Shown: piece by piece, positions 1 to 7,404 of the stretch
Numbering within the stretch: position 1 is the stretch's first letter
Layout: each line of letters begins with the position of its first letter
DNA from: Tsuneonella rigui
GTDB taxonomy: Bacteria; Pseudomonadota; Alphaproteobacteria; Sphingomonadales; Sphingomonadaceae
Assembly (NCBI RefSeq): GCF_003958625.1
Contig: NZ_RSEL01000013.1
Span: 248,001-312,000, forward strand
Length of the DNA stretch: 64,000 nt
Reading direction: 5' to 3'
The notes under the pieces: generated by a model
Told to the model about the DNA's origin: nothing
What the model saw: only the letters and a program-made list of their open reading frames with translations
Database searches by the model: none
Made by a program: the position numbers and the translations under genes

Positions 1-1
1 C

Positions 2-793
2 CGCAAGGGCAATCGCGGCCTCGCCATGCGGGCGGTGGTGCCGAACGCGATCACGGCGGCAGCGATGTGCTCGGGCCTCACCGGCATCCGCTTCGCGATG
101 GCGGGCATGTGGCGCGAGGCGGTGATCGCGGTGATCCTGGCAGGCGTGCTCGACGGGATCGACGGACGCATCGCGCGCCTGCTGCGCGCGCAGTCGCGCT
201 TCGGGGCGGAGCTCGACAGCCTCGCCGATTCGCTGAGCTTCGGGACCGCGCCGGCGCTAATCCTGTTCCTGTGGTCGCTCAACGACCTCACTCGGCTTGG
301 CTGGTTCGCGGCGCTCGCGTTCGCGGTGTGCGGCGCGCTGCGACTGGCGCGCTTCAACGCGCAGATCGATGTCAAGGAGCAGCCGCACAAATCGGCCGGC
401 TTCCTCACCGGCGTGCCCGCGCCAGTCGGGGCGGGCCTCGCGTTCCTGCCGGTCTATCTGTGGCTGGCGACGGGCGAGCCGATCTTCCGCGATTCGCTGC
501 TGGTCGCGCCGTGGACCGCGCTGATCGCGTTCCTGATGATCTCCAACGTCGCGACGCTGAGCTGGACGCTCATGCGCCCGCGCCGCGACGTGCGGCTGGG
601 CGTGATCCTGGTGGTGGGGATGGTGTTCGCGGCGCTGTTGCTGGAGCCGTGGTGGACGCTGGTGGCGATCTGCCTCGGGTACCTGGCGCTGCTACCCTAT
701 GCCTGGACCCGCTATGCGCGGATCAAGCGGCAGCGCGCAGCCGTTCCGGCGCTCGCACCCGCGACGGCCGAGCGACCGACCGTGCTGCTTTGA
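2..793 (+). CDS. pssA: CDP-diacylglycerol--serine O-phosphatidyltransferase, 5' end cut by window
   Basis: Joins L-serine to CDP-diacylglycerol to make phosphatidylserine, precursor of phosphatidylethanolamine, in the inner membrane. Counting from the Met codon at 26, residues 46-68 hold the CDP-alcohol phosphatidyltransferase motif DG-x2-AR-x8-G-x3-D-x3-D with every invariant residue present. The rest is hydrophobic (about six membrane segments), ending in a basic tail. The reading frame is open to the left edge (the codons before 26 read RKGNRGLA), and family members have such residues before RAVVPNAIT, so the true start lies outside the window; 26 is only an internal Met. The 3' end overlaps a small antisense gene by 71 bases. 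CdsA, which makes its substrate, is encoded at 5530. Sure of family, fairly sure of serine specificity from the gene order pssA-rpsB typical of sphingomonads. Confidence 0.9.
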   Translation, partial: RKGNRGLAMRAVVPNAITAAAMCSGLTGIRFAMAGMWREAVIAVILAGVLDGIDGRIARLLRAQSRFGAELDSLADSLSFGTAPALILFLWSLNDLTRLGWFAALAFAVCGALRLARFNAQIDVKEQPHKSAGFLTGVPAPVGAGLAFLPVYLWLATGEPIFRDSLLVAPWTALIAFLMISNVATLSWTLMRPRRDVRLGVILVVGMVFAALLLEPWWTLVAICLGYLALLPYAWTRYARIKRQRAAVPALAPATAERPTVLL

Positions 794-998
794 CTGGAGC
801 CGCCCGCAGCGCCGGCATGCGCTGGGCGGTTTCGATATCGGCGAACTCGACCGTCACGCGGCGCACGGCGTCGATCCGCGCCAGATCGCCCCGCAGCAGC
901 CGGAACGCGTTCCGGCCGCGAACGGCAGCATCGGCGAGGGTGACTGCACTGGCCAGCGCGATGGTGGCGAACAGTGCGACAAGCAGCGTGGCGATCAT
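723..998 (-). CDS. Small single-span membrane protein, function unknown
   Basis: A 91-residue ORF read leftward. Residues 1-25 form one strongly hydrophobic segment (MIATLLVALFATIALASAV), followed by a basic stretch rich in Arg and Ala, so a small inner-membrane protein with a charged cytoplasmic tail is likely. I do not recognise a family. Its last 71 bases are antisense to the end of pssA; the remainder fills otherwise empty sequence. The start ATG at 998 has only a weak ribosome site. Upstream, between it and rpsB, lies a GTTC-N7-GTTC direct repeat (1096-1110), the LexA-box form of alphaproteobacteria, about 100 bases before the start. SOS-induced cell-division inhibitors of alphaproteobacteria are also small single-span proteins, but that link is only an inference. 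It could still be a spurious ORF. Confidence 0.5.
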   Translation of the reverse strand: MIATLLVALFATIALASAVTLADAAVRGRNAFRLLRGDLARIDAVRRVTVEFADIETAQRMPALRAAPVKAARSVARPSRVRAPERLRAAA

Positions 999-1070
999 TT
1001 CTCGAGACCCTCATTGGCCGGCACAACCGCGTGGAGCGACTGTGGACAGCTAGTGGAAAACTCCGAATCG

Positions 1071-1110
1071 GTTCTTGTTCCCGATACGAGACAATGTTCT
1101 CTGTTTGTTC
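1071..1110. promoter_or_regulatory. Possible LexA (SOS) operator cluster of GTTC repeats
   Basis: GTTC occurs at 1071, 1077, 1096 and 1107. The last two are spaced exactly as GTTC-N7-GTTC, the direct-repeat operator bound by LexA in alphaproteobacteria. The cluster sits in the divergent region between the small leftward membrane-protein gene (start 998) and rpsB (start 1333). An eight-base match of this kind is expected about once per strand in 64 kb by chance, so the call is tentative; position and clustering raise it above background. Confidence 0.35.
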
Positions 1111-1332
1111 CACCGTGTCAAACGGTTTTCGCGACCGCCCGAATCTCACGCGCGACGAATTGATGGTGGATTTCCCGCATGCACCACGCTAAGGGGCCGC
1201 CCGTTCGCCGGACATCCAGCCGGGTGCCAGCGGGCAAATCCACATGGAGAGCGCCACATACCGGTGCCGTCTTCCGCGGGATCTCCGCGGCGGTTCCTGC
1301 TCTCCAGAGGCTCAACCGGAAAGGAATTACCT
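1111..1332 (+). other. rpsB promoter/leader region without a gene
   Basis: No believable gene is seen here; the ORFs crossing it are out-of-context readings. It must contain the promoter and 5' leader of rpsB. A short GC hairpin (CCGCGG, five-base loop, CCGCGG) lies at 1274-1290, about 43 bases before the start codon, and could form part of an S2 autoregulatory leader. The ribosome site is the purine run GGAAAGGAA ending at 1326. No convincing -35/-10 pair was found. Confidence 0.5.
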
Positions 1333-2103
1333 ATGGCGGCTCCTGTCGTCACCATGCAGCAATTGATCGAGGCCGGCGCGCACTTCGGCCACCAGACCCA
1401 CCGCTGGAACCCGCGGATGAAGCCGTACATCTTCGGCGCCCGCAACGGTGTGCACATCATCGATCTGTCGCAGACCGTGCCGCTGATGGCGCGCGCGCTC
1501 GATTTCATCCAGGACACCGTGCGTTCGGGCGGCAAGGTGCTGTTCGTCGGCACCAAGCGCCAGGCGCAGGAGCCGATCGCCGAGGCCGCGCGCCGTTCGG
1601 GCCAGCACTTCGTCAACCACCGCTGGCTGGGCGGCATGCTCACCAACTGGAAGACCATCTCGGGCTCGATCAAGCGCCTCAAGAGCCTCGAAGAGCAGCT
1701 CTCGGGCGACACTTCGGGCCTGACCAAGAAGGAAGTCCTCCAGCTCACCCGTGAGCGTGACAAGCTCGAGCTGTCGCTCGGCGGCATCCGCGACATGGGC
1801 GGCATCCCAGCGGTGATGTTCGTGATCGACGCCAACAAGGAAGACCTCGCGATCAAGGAAGCCGGCGTGCTCGGCATCCCGGTCGTCGCGGTGCTCGATT
1901 CGAACGTCGACCCCAGCGGCATCGCCTTCCCGATCCCGGGCAACGACGACGCCGCGCGCGCCGTCCGCCTGTATTGCGACGCGGTGGCCGAAGCCGCCTC
2001 GACCGGCAAGGGCCGCGCGACGATCGATTCGGGCGAAGATGTCGGCGCGATGGCCGAACCGCCGGCCGAGGTCGACGCCGCTGAGGCCGCCGCCGAAGCC
2101 TGA
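1333..2103 (+). CDS. rpsB: 30S ribosomal protein S2
   Basis: Component of the small ribosomal subunit, bound late near S1 at the platform. The 256-residue product starts [19 protein letters not shown]; residues 11-19 match the S2 family signature, and the strings [16 protein letters not shown] and [11 protein letters not shown]-like ([14 protein letters not shown]) segments are typical. The start at 1333 is chosen over longer in-frame options because it is preceded by AAGGAA at the right distance and matches family length; the frame is open upstream. The C-terminus is an acidic Ala/Glu-rich tail, common in alphaproteobacteria. It is followed by tsf after 83 bases containing a terminator-like hairpin, so the two are probably cotranscribed with attenuation. 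Confidence 0.98.
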   Translation: MAAPVVTMQQLIEAGAHFGHQTHRWNPRMKPYIFGARNGVHIIDLSQTVPLMARALDFIQDTVRSGGKVLFVGTKRQAQEPIAEAARRSGQHFVNHRWLGGMLTNWKTISGSIKRLKSLEEQLSGDTSGLTKKEVLQLTRERDKLELSLGGIRDMGGIPAVMFVIDANKEDLAIKEAGVLGIPVVAVLDSNVDPSGIAFPIPGNDDAARAVRLYCDAVAEAASTGKGRATIDSGEDVGAMAEPPAEVDAAEAAAEA

Positions 2104-2125
2104 TCGCCTCCGCGATTACCTGTTC

Positions 2126-2166
2126 GTGCGGCGCTGGGCTTCAATCCGGCGCCGCACCGCATTTTT
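2126..2166 (+). terminator. Attenuator-like hairpin between rpsB and tsf
   Basis: GTGCGGCGC (2126-2134) pairs perfectly with GCGCCGCAC (2149-2157); four more pairs including two G-U wobbles can extend the stem inward. Five T residues follow at 2162-2166. Placed between rpsB and tsf, it would lower read-through into tsf. A terminator at the same place is known in Escherichia coli, so the architecture is plausible, though four bases separate stem and T-run. Confidence 0.55.
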
Positions 2167-2186
2167 CTGACCAGAAGGAATTATAC

Positions 2187-3113
2187 ATGGCTGCTTTCAC
2201 CGCCGCCGACGTGAAGAACCTGCGCGAGAAGACCGGCGCGGGCATGATGGACGCCAAGAAGGCGCTCGAGCAGACCAATGGCGACATCGAAGCCGCGGTC
2301 GACGCGCTGCGCGCCAAGGGCCTCGCCACCGCCGCCAAGAAGTCGAGCCGCACCGCGGCCGAGGGCCTCGTCGGCGTCGCCGTCGAAGGCACCAAGGGCG
2401 TGGCGGTCGAGGTCAACTCGGAAACCGACTTCGTCGCCAAGAACGACAAGTTCCAGGACTTCGTCCGCAAGGTGACCGAAGTCGCGCTGGCTGAAGGCTC
2501 GGCCGACGTCGAAGCGCTCAAGGGCGCGGCCTACCCGGGCGGCGGTACCGTGACCGACAAGCTGACCGACAACGTCGCGACGATCGGCGAGAACCAGCAG
2601 GTTCGCCGCCTCAAGCACGTCTCGGTAAACGAAGGCGTGGTCGTGCCCTACATGCACAACGCCGCGGCGCCGAACCTCGGCAAGATCGGCGTGCTCGTCG
2701 CGCTCGAATCGAGTGCCGACAAGGGCGCGCTCGAAGCGCTCGGCAAGCAGCTCGCGATGCACATCGCCGCTGCCTTCCCGCAGGCGCTCAACGCCGAGGG
2801 CCTCGACGCCGAAGTGATCGAGCGCGAGCGCAAGGTCGCCGCCGAGAAGGCTGCCGAAAGCGGCAAGCCCGCCGAAGTGCAGGCCAAGATGGTCGACGGT
2901 GCGATCTCGAAGTTCGCCAAGGAGAACGCGCTGCTGAGCCAGGTCTTCGTGATGGACAACAAGACTCCCATCAGCGAGGTCGTGGCCAAGGCCGGCAAGG
3001 ACGCCGGCGCGCCGATCGTGCTCAAGGACTACGTCCGCTTCCAGCTCGGCGAAGGCATCGAGAAGGAAGAAAGCGACTTCGCCGCCGAGGTTGCGGCTGC
3101 GGTCAAGGGCTGA
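2187..3113 (+). CDS. tsf: Elongation factor Ts
   Basis: Guanine-nucleotide exchange factor that recharges EF-Tu with GTP in the cytoplasm. The 308-residue product has both EF-Ts signatures: the N-terminal UBA-like block [16 protein letters not shown] (residues 12-27) and the SETDFVAKN block with the TDFV core at 80-83 that contacts EF-Tu. Length and domain order (N-domain, core with two subdomains, C-terminal module) are normal for alphaproteobacteria. The ATG at 2187 is preceded by AAGGAA with good spacing. It lies downstream of rpsB in the usual order and ends in front of a strong terminator at 3135. Confidence 0.98.
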   Translation: MAAFTAADVKNLREKTGAGMMDAKKALEQTNGDIEAAVDALRAKGLATAAKKSSRTAAEGLVGVAVEGTKGVAVEVNSETDFVAKNDKFQDFVRKVTEVALAEGSADVEALKGAAYPGGGTVTDKLTDNVATIGENQQVRRLKHVSVNEGVVVPYMHNAAAPNLGKIGVLVALESSADKGALEALGKQLAMHIAAAFPQALNAEGLDAEVIERERKVAAEKAAESGKPAEVQAKMVDGAISKFAKENALLSQVFVMDNKTPISEVVAKAGKDAGAPIVLKDYVRFQLGEGIEKEESDFAAEVAAAVKG

Positions 3114-3134
3114 GCTGAGTGTAAAATTTGAAGG

Positions 3135-3167
3135 CGGCCGTCGGAGCGATCCGGCGGCCGTTTTCGT
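3135..3167 (+). terminator. Rho-independent terminator after tsf
   Basis: CGGCCGTCGG (3135-3144) pairs with CCGGCGGCCG (3151-3160) around a six-base loop; nine Watson-Crick pairs and one U-G wobble. It is followed by TTTTCGTTT. It lies 22 bases after the tsf stop and closes the rpsB-tsf unit. Confidence 0.88.
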
Positions 3168-3184
3168 TTGGGGCGAGCCTCGAC

Positions 3185-3310
3185 AAGGAAGCACTGGCCC
3201 GGATCAAGTCCGGGCCGACGATGATTGAGAGGTCAGCCCATTCGTCTAACGTCACCCCGGGAAGCGCAGCTCTGCAAAGCAGACTTGATCCGGGGGTAGT
3301 GCTGCCTCTT
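3185..3310. repeat. Paired palindromic REP/BIME-like element, forward then inverted, one copy enlarged
   Basis: Copy one (3185-3220) reads AAGGAAGCACTGGCCCGG...CCGGGCCGACG with an 8-bp GGCCCGGA/TCCGGGCC stem. Copy two (3250-3310) is the same unit in reverse orientation, but its loop carries about 22 extra bases (3261-3282), themselves containing GCAG-CT-CTGC. Two more pairs occur at 44329-44416 and 55102-55190. It fills the 280-base gap between the tsf terminator and pyrH. Confidence 0.8.
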
Positions 3311-3395
3311 CCCGACCCGCGCCCCCTTGGCAGCGGGCGCCATGCGATCTAACGCCGCGCAGTCCCGCCCGGCCGTTACACGAGAAACCAGCTTC

Positions 3396-4130
3396 ATGGC
3401 CCTGCCACCGCTCAAGCGCATCCTTCTGAAGCTGTCGGGCGAAGTGCTGATGGGCGGGCAGCAGTTCGGGATCGATCCCGCCTTCGTCACCGAGCTCGCC
3501 AAGGAAGTGAAGGCAGCCAAGGACACCGGCCTGGAAATCTGTCTGGTCATCGGTGGCGGCAATATCTTCCGCGGAATGGCCGGTGCGGCCGCGGGCATGG
3601 ACCGCGCGCAGGCCGATTACATGGGCATGCTGGCGACCGTGATGAACGCGCTCGCGATGCAGAACGCGCTCGAGCAGATCGGGGTGCAGACCCGCGTCCA
3701 GTCGGCGGTGCAGATGGACACCGTGTGCGAGCCGGTCATTCGACGCCGCGCCGAGCGCCACCTCGAAAAGGGCCGCGTGGTGATCTTCGCCGCCGGTGTC
3801 GGCGCGCCGTACTTCACCACCGACAGCGGCGCTGCATTGCGCGCAGCCGAGATGAAGTGCGATGCGCTGTTCAAAGGCACCAGCGTCGACGGGGTGTACG
3901 ATGCCGATCCCAAGAAGAAGGCCTCGGCAAAGCGTTTCGATAGCGTGAGTTACGACCGGGTCTTGGCAGACAATCTCAAGGTGATGGACGCTTCCGCCGT
4001 GGCGCTGTGCCGCGACAACGGAATCCCGATCGTGGTCTTCTCGATCCGCGAACAGGGCAACCTCGCGCGGGTGCTGAGCGGGCAGGGCGTCCAGACAATC
4101 GTTCAATCCGAAGTTCCAGGGGAAGCCTGA
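3396..4130 (+). CDS. pyrH: UMP kinase
   Basis: Phosphorylates UMP to UDP with ATP in pyrimidine nucleotide synthesis; cytoplasmic hexamer of the amino-acid-kinase fold. The 244-residue product shows the N-terminal LKLSGE block (residues 11-16), the glycine-rich GGGNIFRG loop (53-60), and the [10 protein letters not shown] and VYDADPKK segments used for UMP and ATP binding. Length is standard. The frame is open upstream; the ATG at 3396 is chosen because [16 protein letters not shown] matches family N-termini, although the ribosome site before it is weak. The stop overlaps the frr start (ATGA), indicating translational coupling. Confidence 0.97.
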   Translation: MALPPLKRILLKLSGEVLMGGQQFGIDPAFVTELAKEVKAAKDTGLEICLVIGGGNIFRGMAGAAAGMDRAQADYMGMLATVMNALAMQNALEQIGVQTRVQSAVQMDTVCEPVIRRRAERHLEKGRVVIFAAGVGAPYFTTDSGAALRAAEMKCDALFKGTSVDGVYDADPKKKASAKRFDSVSYDRVLADNLKVMDASAVALCRDNGIPIVVFSIREQGNLARVLSGQGVQTIVQSEVPGEA

Positions 4131-4687
4131 TGGCAAAGTACGACAAGGCCGACATCGAACGGCGCATGAAGGGCGCGGTCGAGAGCCTGAAGAGCGATCT
4201 TGGCGGCCTGCGCACGGGCCGCGCCAACACCAGCCTGCTCGATCCGGTGGTGTGCGAAGTCTATGGCGCGATGATGCCATTGAATCAGGTGGCGACCGTC
4301 TCTGCGCCCGAGCCGCGCATGCTCAGCGTGCAAGTGTGGGACAAGTCGAACCTCACCGCGGTCGAGAAGGGCATCGCCAAGGCGAACCTCGGTTTGAACC
4401 CGATGATCGACGGCCAGACCCTGCGCCTGCCGCTGCCGGACCTCACCGAGGAGCGGCGAAAGGAACTCGCCAAGCTCGCCGGCGAGTACGGCGAGAAGGC
4501 CAAGATCGCCATCCGCAACGTCCGCCGCGACGGGATGGAGAACCTGAAGGACGACGAGAAGAAGAAGGACATCTCCGAAGACGAGCGCAAGCGCTCCGAG
4601 GATGACGTCCAGAAGCTGACCGACGCCCACGTCGCCGAGACCGACACCGTGGTCGCGGCGAAGGTGAAGGAAATCCTCTCCCAGTGA
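4130..4687 (+). CDS. frr: Ribosome recycling factor
   Basis: With EF-G it splits post-termination ribosomes into subunits. The product has 185 residues, exactly the usual size, and begins [33 protein letters not shown], a diagnostic block; the LPDLTEERRKEL and NVRRD segments of the three-helix bundle are present. It starts within the pyrH stop codon (TGATG), so it is coupled to pyrH, the classic pyrH-frr order. It is followed by a structured 121-base inverted repeat before uppS. Confidence 0.98.
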   Translation: MAKYDKADIERRMKGAVESLKSDLGGLRTGRANTSLLDPVVCEVYGAMMPLNQVATVSAPEPRMLSVQVWDKSNLTAVEKGIAKANLGLNPMIDGQTLRLPLPDLTEERRKELAKLAGEYGEKAKIAIRNVRRDGMENLKDDEKKKDISEDERKRSEDDVQKLTDAHVAETDTVVAAKVKEILSQ

Positions 4688-4718
4688 GCGGCCATGCGAT
4701 TGCCGTTGCAACATTTGC

Positions 4719-4839
4719 CCCTCTCCCCTTGAGGGAGAGGGAGGAGCGCCGCCAGGCGCGGAGGGAGAGGGGTCGGCGACGTCAGTCGCCGCCAAGGCGG
4801 CGAACCCCTCTCCCAACCCTCTCCCTCAAGGGGAGAGGG
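4719..4839. repeat. Nested inverted repeat between frr and uppS
   Basis: A perfect 23-base inverted repeat forms the ends (4719-4741 and 4817-4839), and each arm is itself a hairpin (CCCTCTCCC, five-base loop, GGGAGAGGG). Inside is an 11-bp inverted repeat (4763-4773 with 4804-4814) that encloses a 7-bp hairpin CGGCGAC/GTCGCCG (4774-4791). The right edge supplies the AGGGGC purine run used as ribosome site by uppS. Probably a dispersed palindromic element. Confidence 0.85.
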
Positions 4840-4856
4840 CTTAGGGGCGAATAACT

Positions 4857-5543
4857 TTGCCTCAAGGTTCGGCAGCAGTCGCACGTCACGTCGCGATCAT
4901 CATGGACGGCAACGGACGCTGGGCGAAGGCCCGGCACCTGCCGCGCGTGGTCGGGCACCAGCGCGGGGTAGAGGCGGTGCGCAAGCTGGTCCGCAGCCTC
5001 AAGGACACCCCCATCGAGTGCTTGACGCTCTATGCGTTCAGCTCCGAAAACTGGAAGCGGCCCGAGGACGAGGTCGACGACCTGATGAACATGATGCGCA
5101 AGTTCATCAAATCGGACTTGCCCGAATTCATCGCCAACGACGTCAAGCTGCACATCCTCGGCGACTGGCGCGGGCTGGCGCCGGACATCGTCGCGCTGCT
5201 TGACGATGCGCTGGCGCAGACCGCAAAGGGCAAGCGCACGCTGGCGGTGGCGCTCAACTACGGCTCGCAGCATGAGATTGCCCGCGCGGCGACCAAGGCG
5301 GCGGCGGAGGGTGAGATCACGGCGGAGAGCATCGAGCGCCACCTCGACACCGCGCCGCTGCCGCCGCTCGATTTGCTCATCCGCACCAGCGGCGAGGTGC
5401 GACTTTCGAACTTCCTGCTGTGGCAATGCGCCTACGCCGAGATGATTTTTACCGATGTCCTGTGGCCGGATTTCACCCCTGCGCATTTGAACGATGCGCT
5501 AGAAGAGTTCGCGCGCAGGGAGAGACGATATGGCGGACGCTGA
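4857..5543 (+). CDS. uppS: Undecaprenyl diphosphate synthase (cis-prenyltransferase)
   Basis: Builds the C55 lipid carrier for peptidoglycan by adding isopentenyl-PP units to farnesyl-PP. The 228-residue product has the catalytic block HVAIIMDGNGRWA with Asp17, the SSENWKRP substrate segment, and the C-terminal LLIRTSGEVRLSNFLLWQ and FTDVLWPDF blocks. The start is a TTG at 4857: an in-frame stop lies at 4842 and no ATG/GTG occurs before the catalytic Asp, while AGGGGC at 4843-4848 gives an eight-base spacing. That ribosome site is contributed by the end of the preceding inverted repeat. It overlaps cdsA by 14 bases. Confidence 0.96.
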   Translation: MPQGSAAVARHVAIIMDGNGRWAKARHLPRVVGHQRGVEAVRKLVRSLKDTPIECLTLYAFSSENWKRPEDEVDDLMNMMRKFIKSDLPEFIANDVKLHILGDWRGLAPDIVALLDDALAQTAKGKRTLAVALNYGSQHEIARAATKAAAEGEITAESIERHLDTAPLPPLDLLIRTSGEVRLSNFLLWQCAYAEMIFTDVLWPDFTPAHLNDALEEFARRERRYGGR

Positions 5544-6252
5544 CGCGCCCGAAGCGGTGACGGGGAAACGCAGCGACCTGCCCGTGCGGCTGGCCTCGGC
5601 GGTGATCATGCTGGCGGTGGCGATCGCCGCGCTGGTGATCGGCGGGCGAGTGTTCGACACCTTCGTCGTGTTCGTCGCGCTGGCGGCGTTCGTCGAGTTC
5701 ATCCTGCTGGTGGTGAAGGCGACGGGCAACATCGCCTTTCGGCTCGCGGCGATCATCGCTGGTGCGCTGTACTTCGGCCTCGCCGGCGGTGTGCTGGCCG
5801 GCGCGGGGGATTTCCTCATCGTACTGATCGTCGGGGTCACCGTGTTCACCGATACCTTCGCCTTCTTCACCGGACGCGCGCTGGGTGGGCCGAAGGTCGC
5901 GCCCTCGATCAGCCCGAACAAGACCTGGTCCGGCCTGATCGGCGGGATGATCGGCGCGGCGCTGTGGCTGGTGCTGTGGGTGGTCGCGATCGACGGCGGG
6001 ATCGCCGGGCCGCGGTTCGAGTTGGGCCTCGCCTTGAACGGCGACAACCTCGGCACTGCGGCGCTGCTAGGGGCGGGCCTCGCGGTACTGGCGCAGGCGG
6101 GTGATTTCTTCGAAAGCTGGCTCAAGCGGCGGGCGGGGGTAAAGGACTCCTCGAAGCTCATTCCCGGTCACGGCGGGGTGTTCGACCGGATCGATGGGAT
6201 GATCCCGGTCGCCATCGCGGTCGGCGCGCTCGGGACGATCCTGGTCAACTGA
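5530..6252 (+). CDS. cdsA: Phosphatidate cytidylyltransferase (CDP-diacylglycerol synthase)
   Basis: Makes CDP-diacylglycerol from phosphatidate and CTP in the inner membrane; the product feeds PssA and PgsA, both encoded in this window. The 240-residue protein has about seven hydrophobic spans and the CDS signature S-x-x-K-R-x4-KD...HGG-x-x-DR near the C-terminus (residues 196-220). It is shorter than the E. coli enzyme, as is usual in sphingomonads. Start overlaps uppS by 14 bases and stop overlaps the dxr start (ATGA), so it lies in the middle of a coupled envelope operon. Confidence 0.95.
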   Translation: MADADAPEAVTGKRSDLPVRLASAVIMLAVAIAALVIGGRVFDTFVVFVALAAFVEFILLVVKATGNIAFRLAAIIAGALYFGLAGGVLAGAGDFLIVLIVGVTVFTDTFAFFTGRALGGPKVAPSISPNKTWSGLIGGMIGAALWLVLWVVAIDGGIAGPRFELGLALNGDNLGTAALLGAGLAVLAQAGDFFESWLKRRAGVKDSSKLIPGHGGVFDRIDGMIPVAIAVGALGTILVN

Positions 6253-7403
6253 TGCGAACGATCTCGGTCCTCGGCGCGACGGGATCGGTGGGTGCATCGA
6301 CCCTCGACCTCGTGCGCCGCAATCGCGGTGAGTGGCGGGTGGTCGCGCTGACGGCGAACTGTAACGCGGCCGAGCTGGCGACGCTTGCACGCGAGTTCGA
6401 GGCCGAGCTCGCGGTGGTGGGTGACGAAGCCTGCCTGCCGGAATTGCGCGAGGCGCTCGCCGGGAGCGGAATCGAATGCGCTGGCGGACCGCAAGCCCTG
6501 GTCGAGGCCGCGGCGCGCGGCGCGGATCTCACGGTCGCGGCGATCGTCGGCTGCGCGGGGCTTGCCCCGGTCATGGCGGCGATCGAGCAGGGCGGCACCA
6601 TCGCGCTCGCCAACAAGGAGGCGCTGGTCTCCGCCGGTGAGGTGATGACCGCGGCGGTCGCCCGGCATGGCGCCACGCTGCTCCCCGTCGACAGCGAGCA
6701 CAACGCGATCTTCCAGTGCCTCGCGGGCAACCGGATCGAGGACGTGCGGCGGATCATCCTCACCGCCAGCGGCGGGCCGTTCCGCACCTGGACCGCGGCG
6801 CAGCTCGAGACCGCGACGCCAAGCCAGGCGGTCGCGCACCCCAACTGGGACATGGGCGCCAAGATCAGCGTCGATTCCGCGACCATGATGAACAAGGGCC
6901 TCGAGTTCATCGAGGCGCATCACCTGTTCCCGGTCGGCCTCAAGCGGATCGAGATCGTGGTCCACCCGCAGAGCGTCATCCACTCGCTGGTCGAATACCG
7001 CGACGGCTCGACGCTCGCGCAGCTCGGCCCGAGCGACATGCGGGTGCCGATCGCGAGCTGCCTCGCCTGGCCGCAGCGGATGGAGACGCCGATGGCGCCG
7101 CTCGACCTGCCCAAGCTCGGCACGCTGACCTTTGAGGCGCCCGACGAGATGCGCTTTCCCGCCACCCGGCTCGCGCGCGAGGCAGCGCAGGCGGGCGGCG
7201 CGGCGCCGGCGGTGCTTAACGCGGCCAACGAAGCGGCGGTTGCGGCCTTCCTCGCCGGCAAGATTGGGTTCACCCGGATTGCGTTAACCGTCGAGCGAAC
7301 CTTGTCCCGCACACTGCCGCCCGCGCCTGCCAGCCTCGAAGACGTGCTGGCGGTCGACCGTGAAGCGCGGGTCCGCGCGGACGAATTGCTGGAGCTTGCC
7401 TGA
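6252..7403 (+). CDS. dxr: 1-deoxy-D-xylulose-5-phosphate reductoisomerase
   Basis: Second step of the MEP isoprenoid pathway: DXP plus NADPH to MEP; it supplies the isopentenyl-PP that UppS uses. The 383-residue product has the NADPH loop GATGSVG (8-14), the NKEALV block (121-126), the metal/substrate block DSEHNAIFQ (Asp147, Glu149), and NKGLEFIEAHHLF with the catalytic flexible region. The ATG lies in the cdsA stop codon. The family's C-terminal helical domain is complete. Downstream rseP starts two bases after the stop. Confidence 0.97.
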   Translation: MRTISVLGATGSVGASTLDLVRRNRGEWRVVALTANCNAAELATLAREFEAELAVVGDEACLPELREALAGSGIECAGGPQALVEAAARGADLTVAAIVGCAGLAPVMAAIEQGGTIALANKEALVSAGEVMTAAVARHGATLLPVDSEHNAIFQCLAGNRIEDVRRIILTASGGPFRTWTAAQLETATPSQAVAHPNWDMGAKISVDSATMMNKGLEFIEAHHLFPVGLKRIEIVVHPQSVIHSLVEYRDGSTLAQLGPSDMRVPIASCLAWPQRMETPMAPLDLPKLGTLTFEAPDEMRFPATRLAREAAQAGGAAPAVLNAANEAAVAAFLAGKIGFTRIALTVERTLSRTLPPAPASLEDVLAVDREARVRADELLELA

Positions 7404-7404
7404 G

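Noticed and set aside
2181-3194. 337-codon ORF antisense to tsf
   Set aside because: Shadow frame of tsf; no recognisable domain and no ribosome site.
3185-3310. CRISPR-like repeats or an insertion sequence
   Set aside because: The repeats are inverted pairs without regular spacers or a transposase gene; REP/BIME-like elements explain them.
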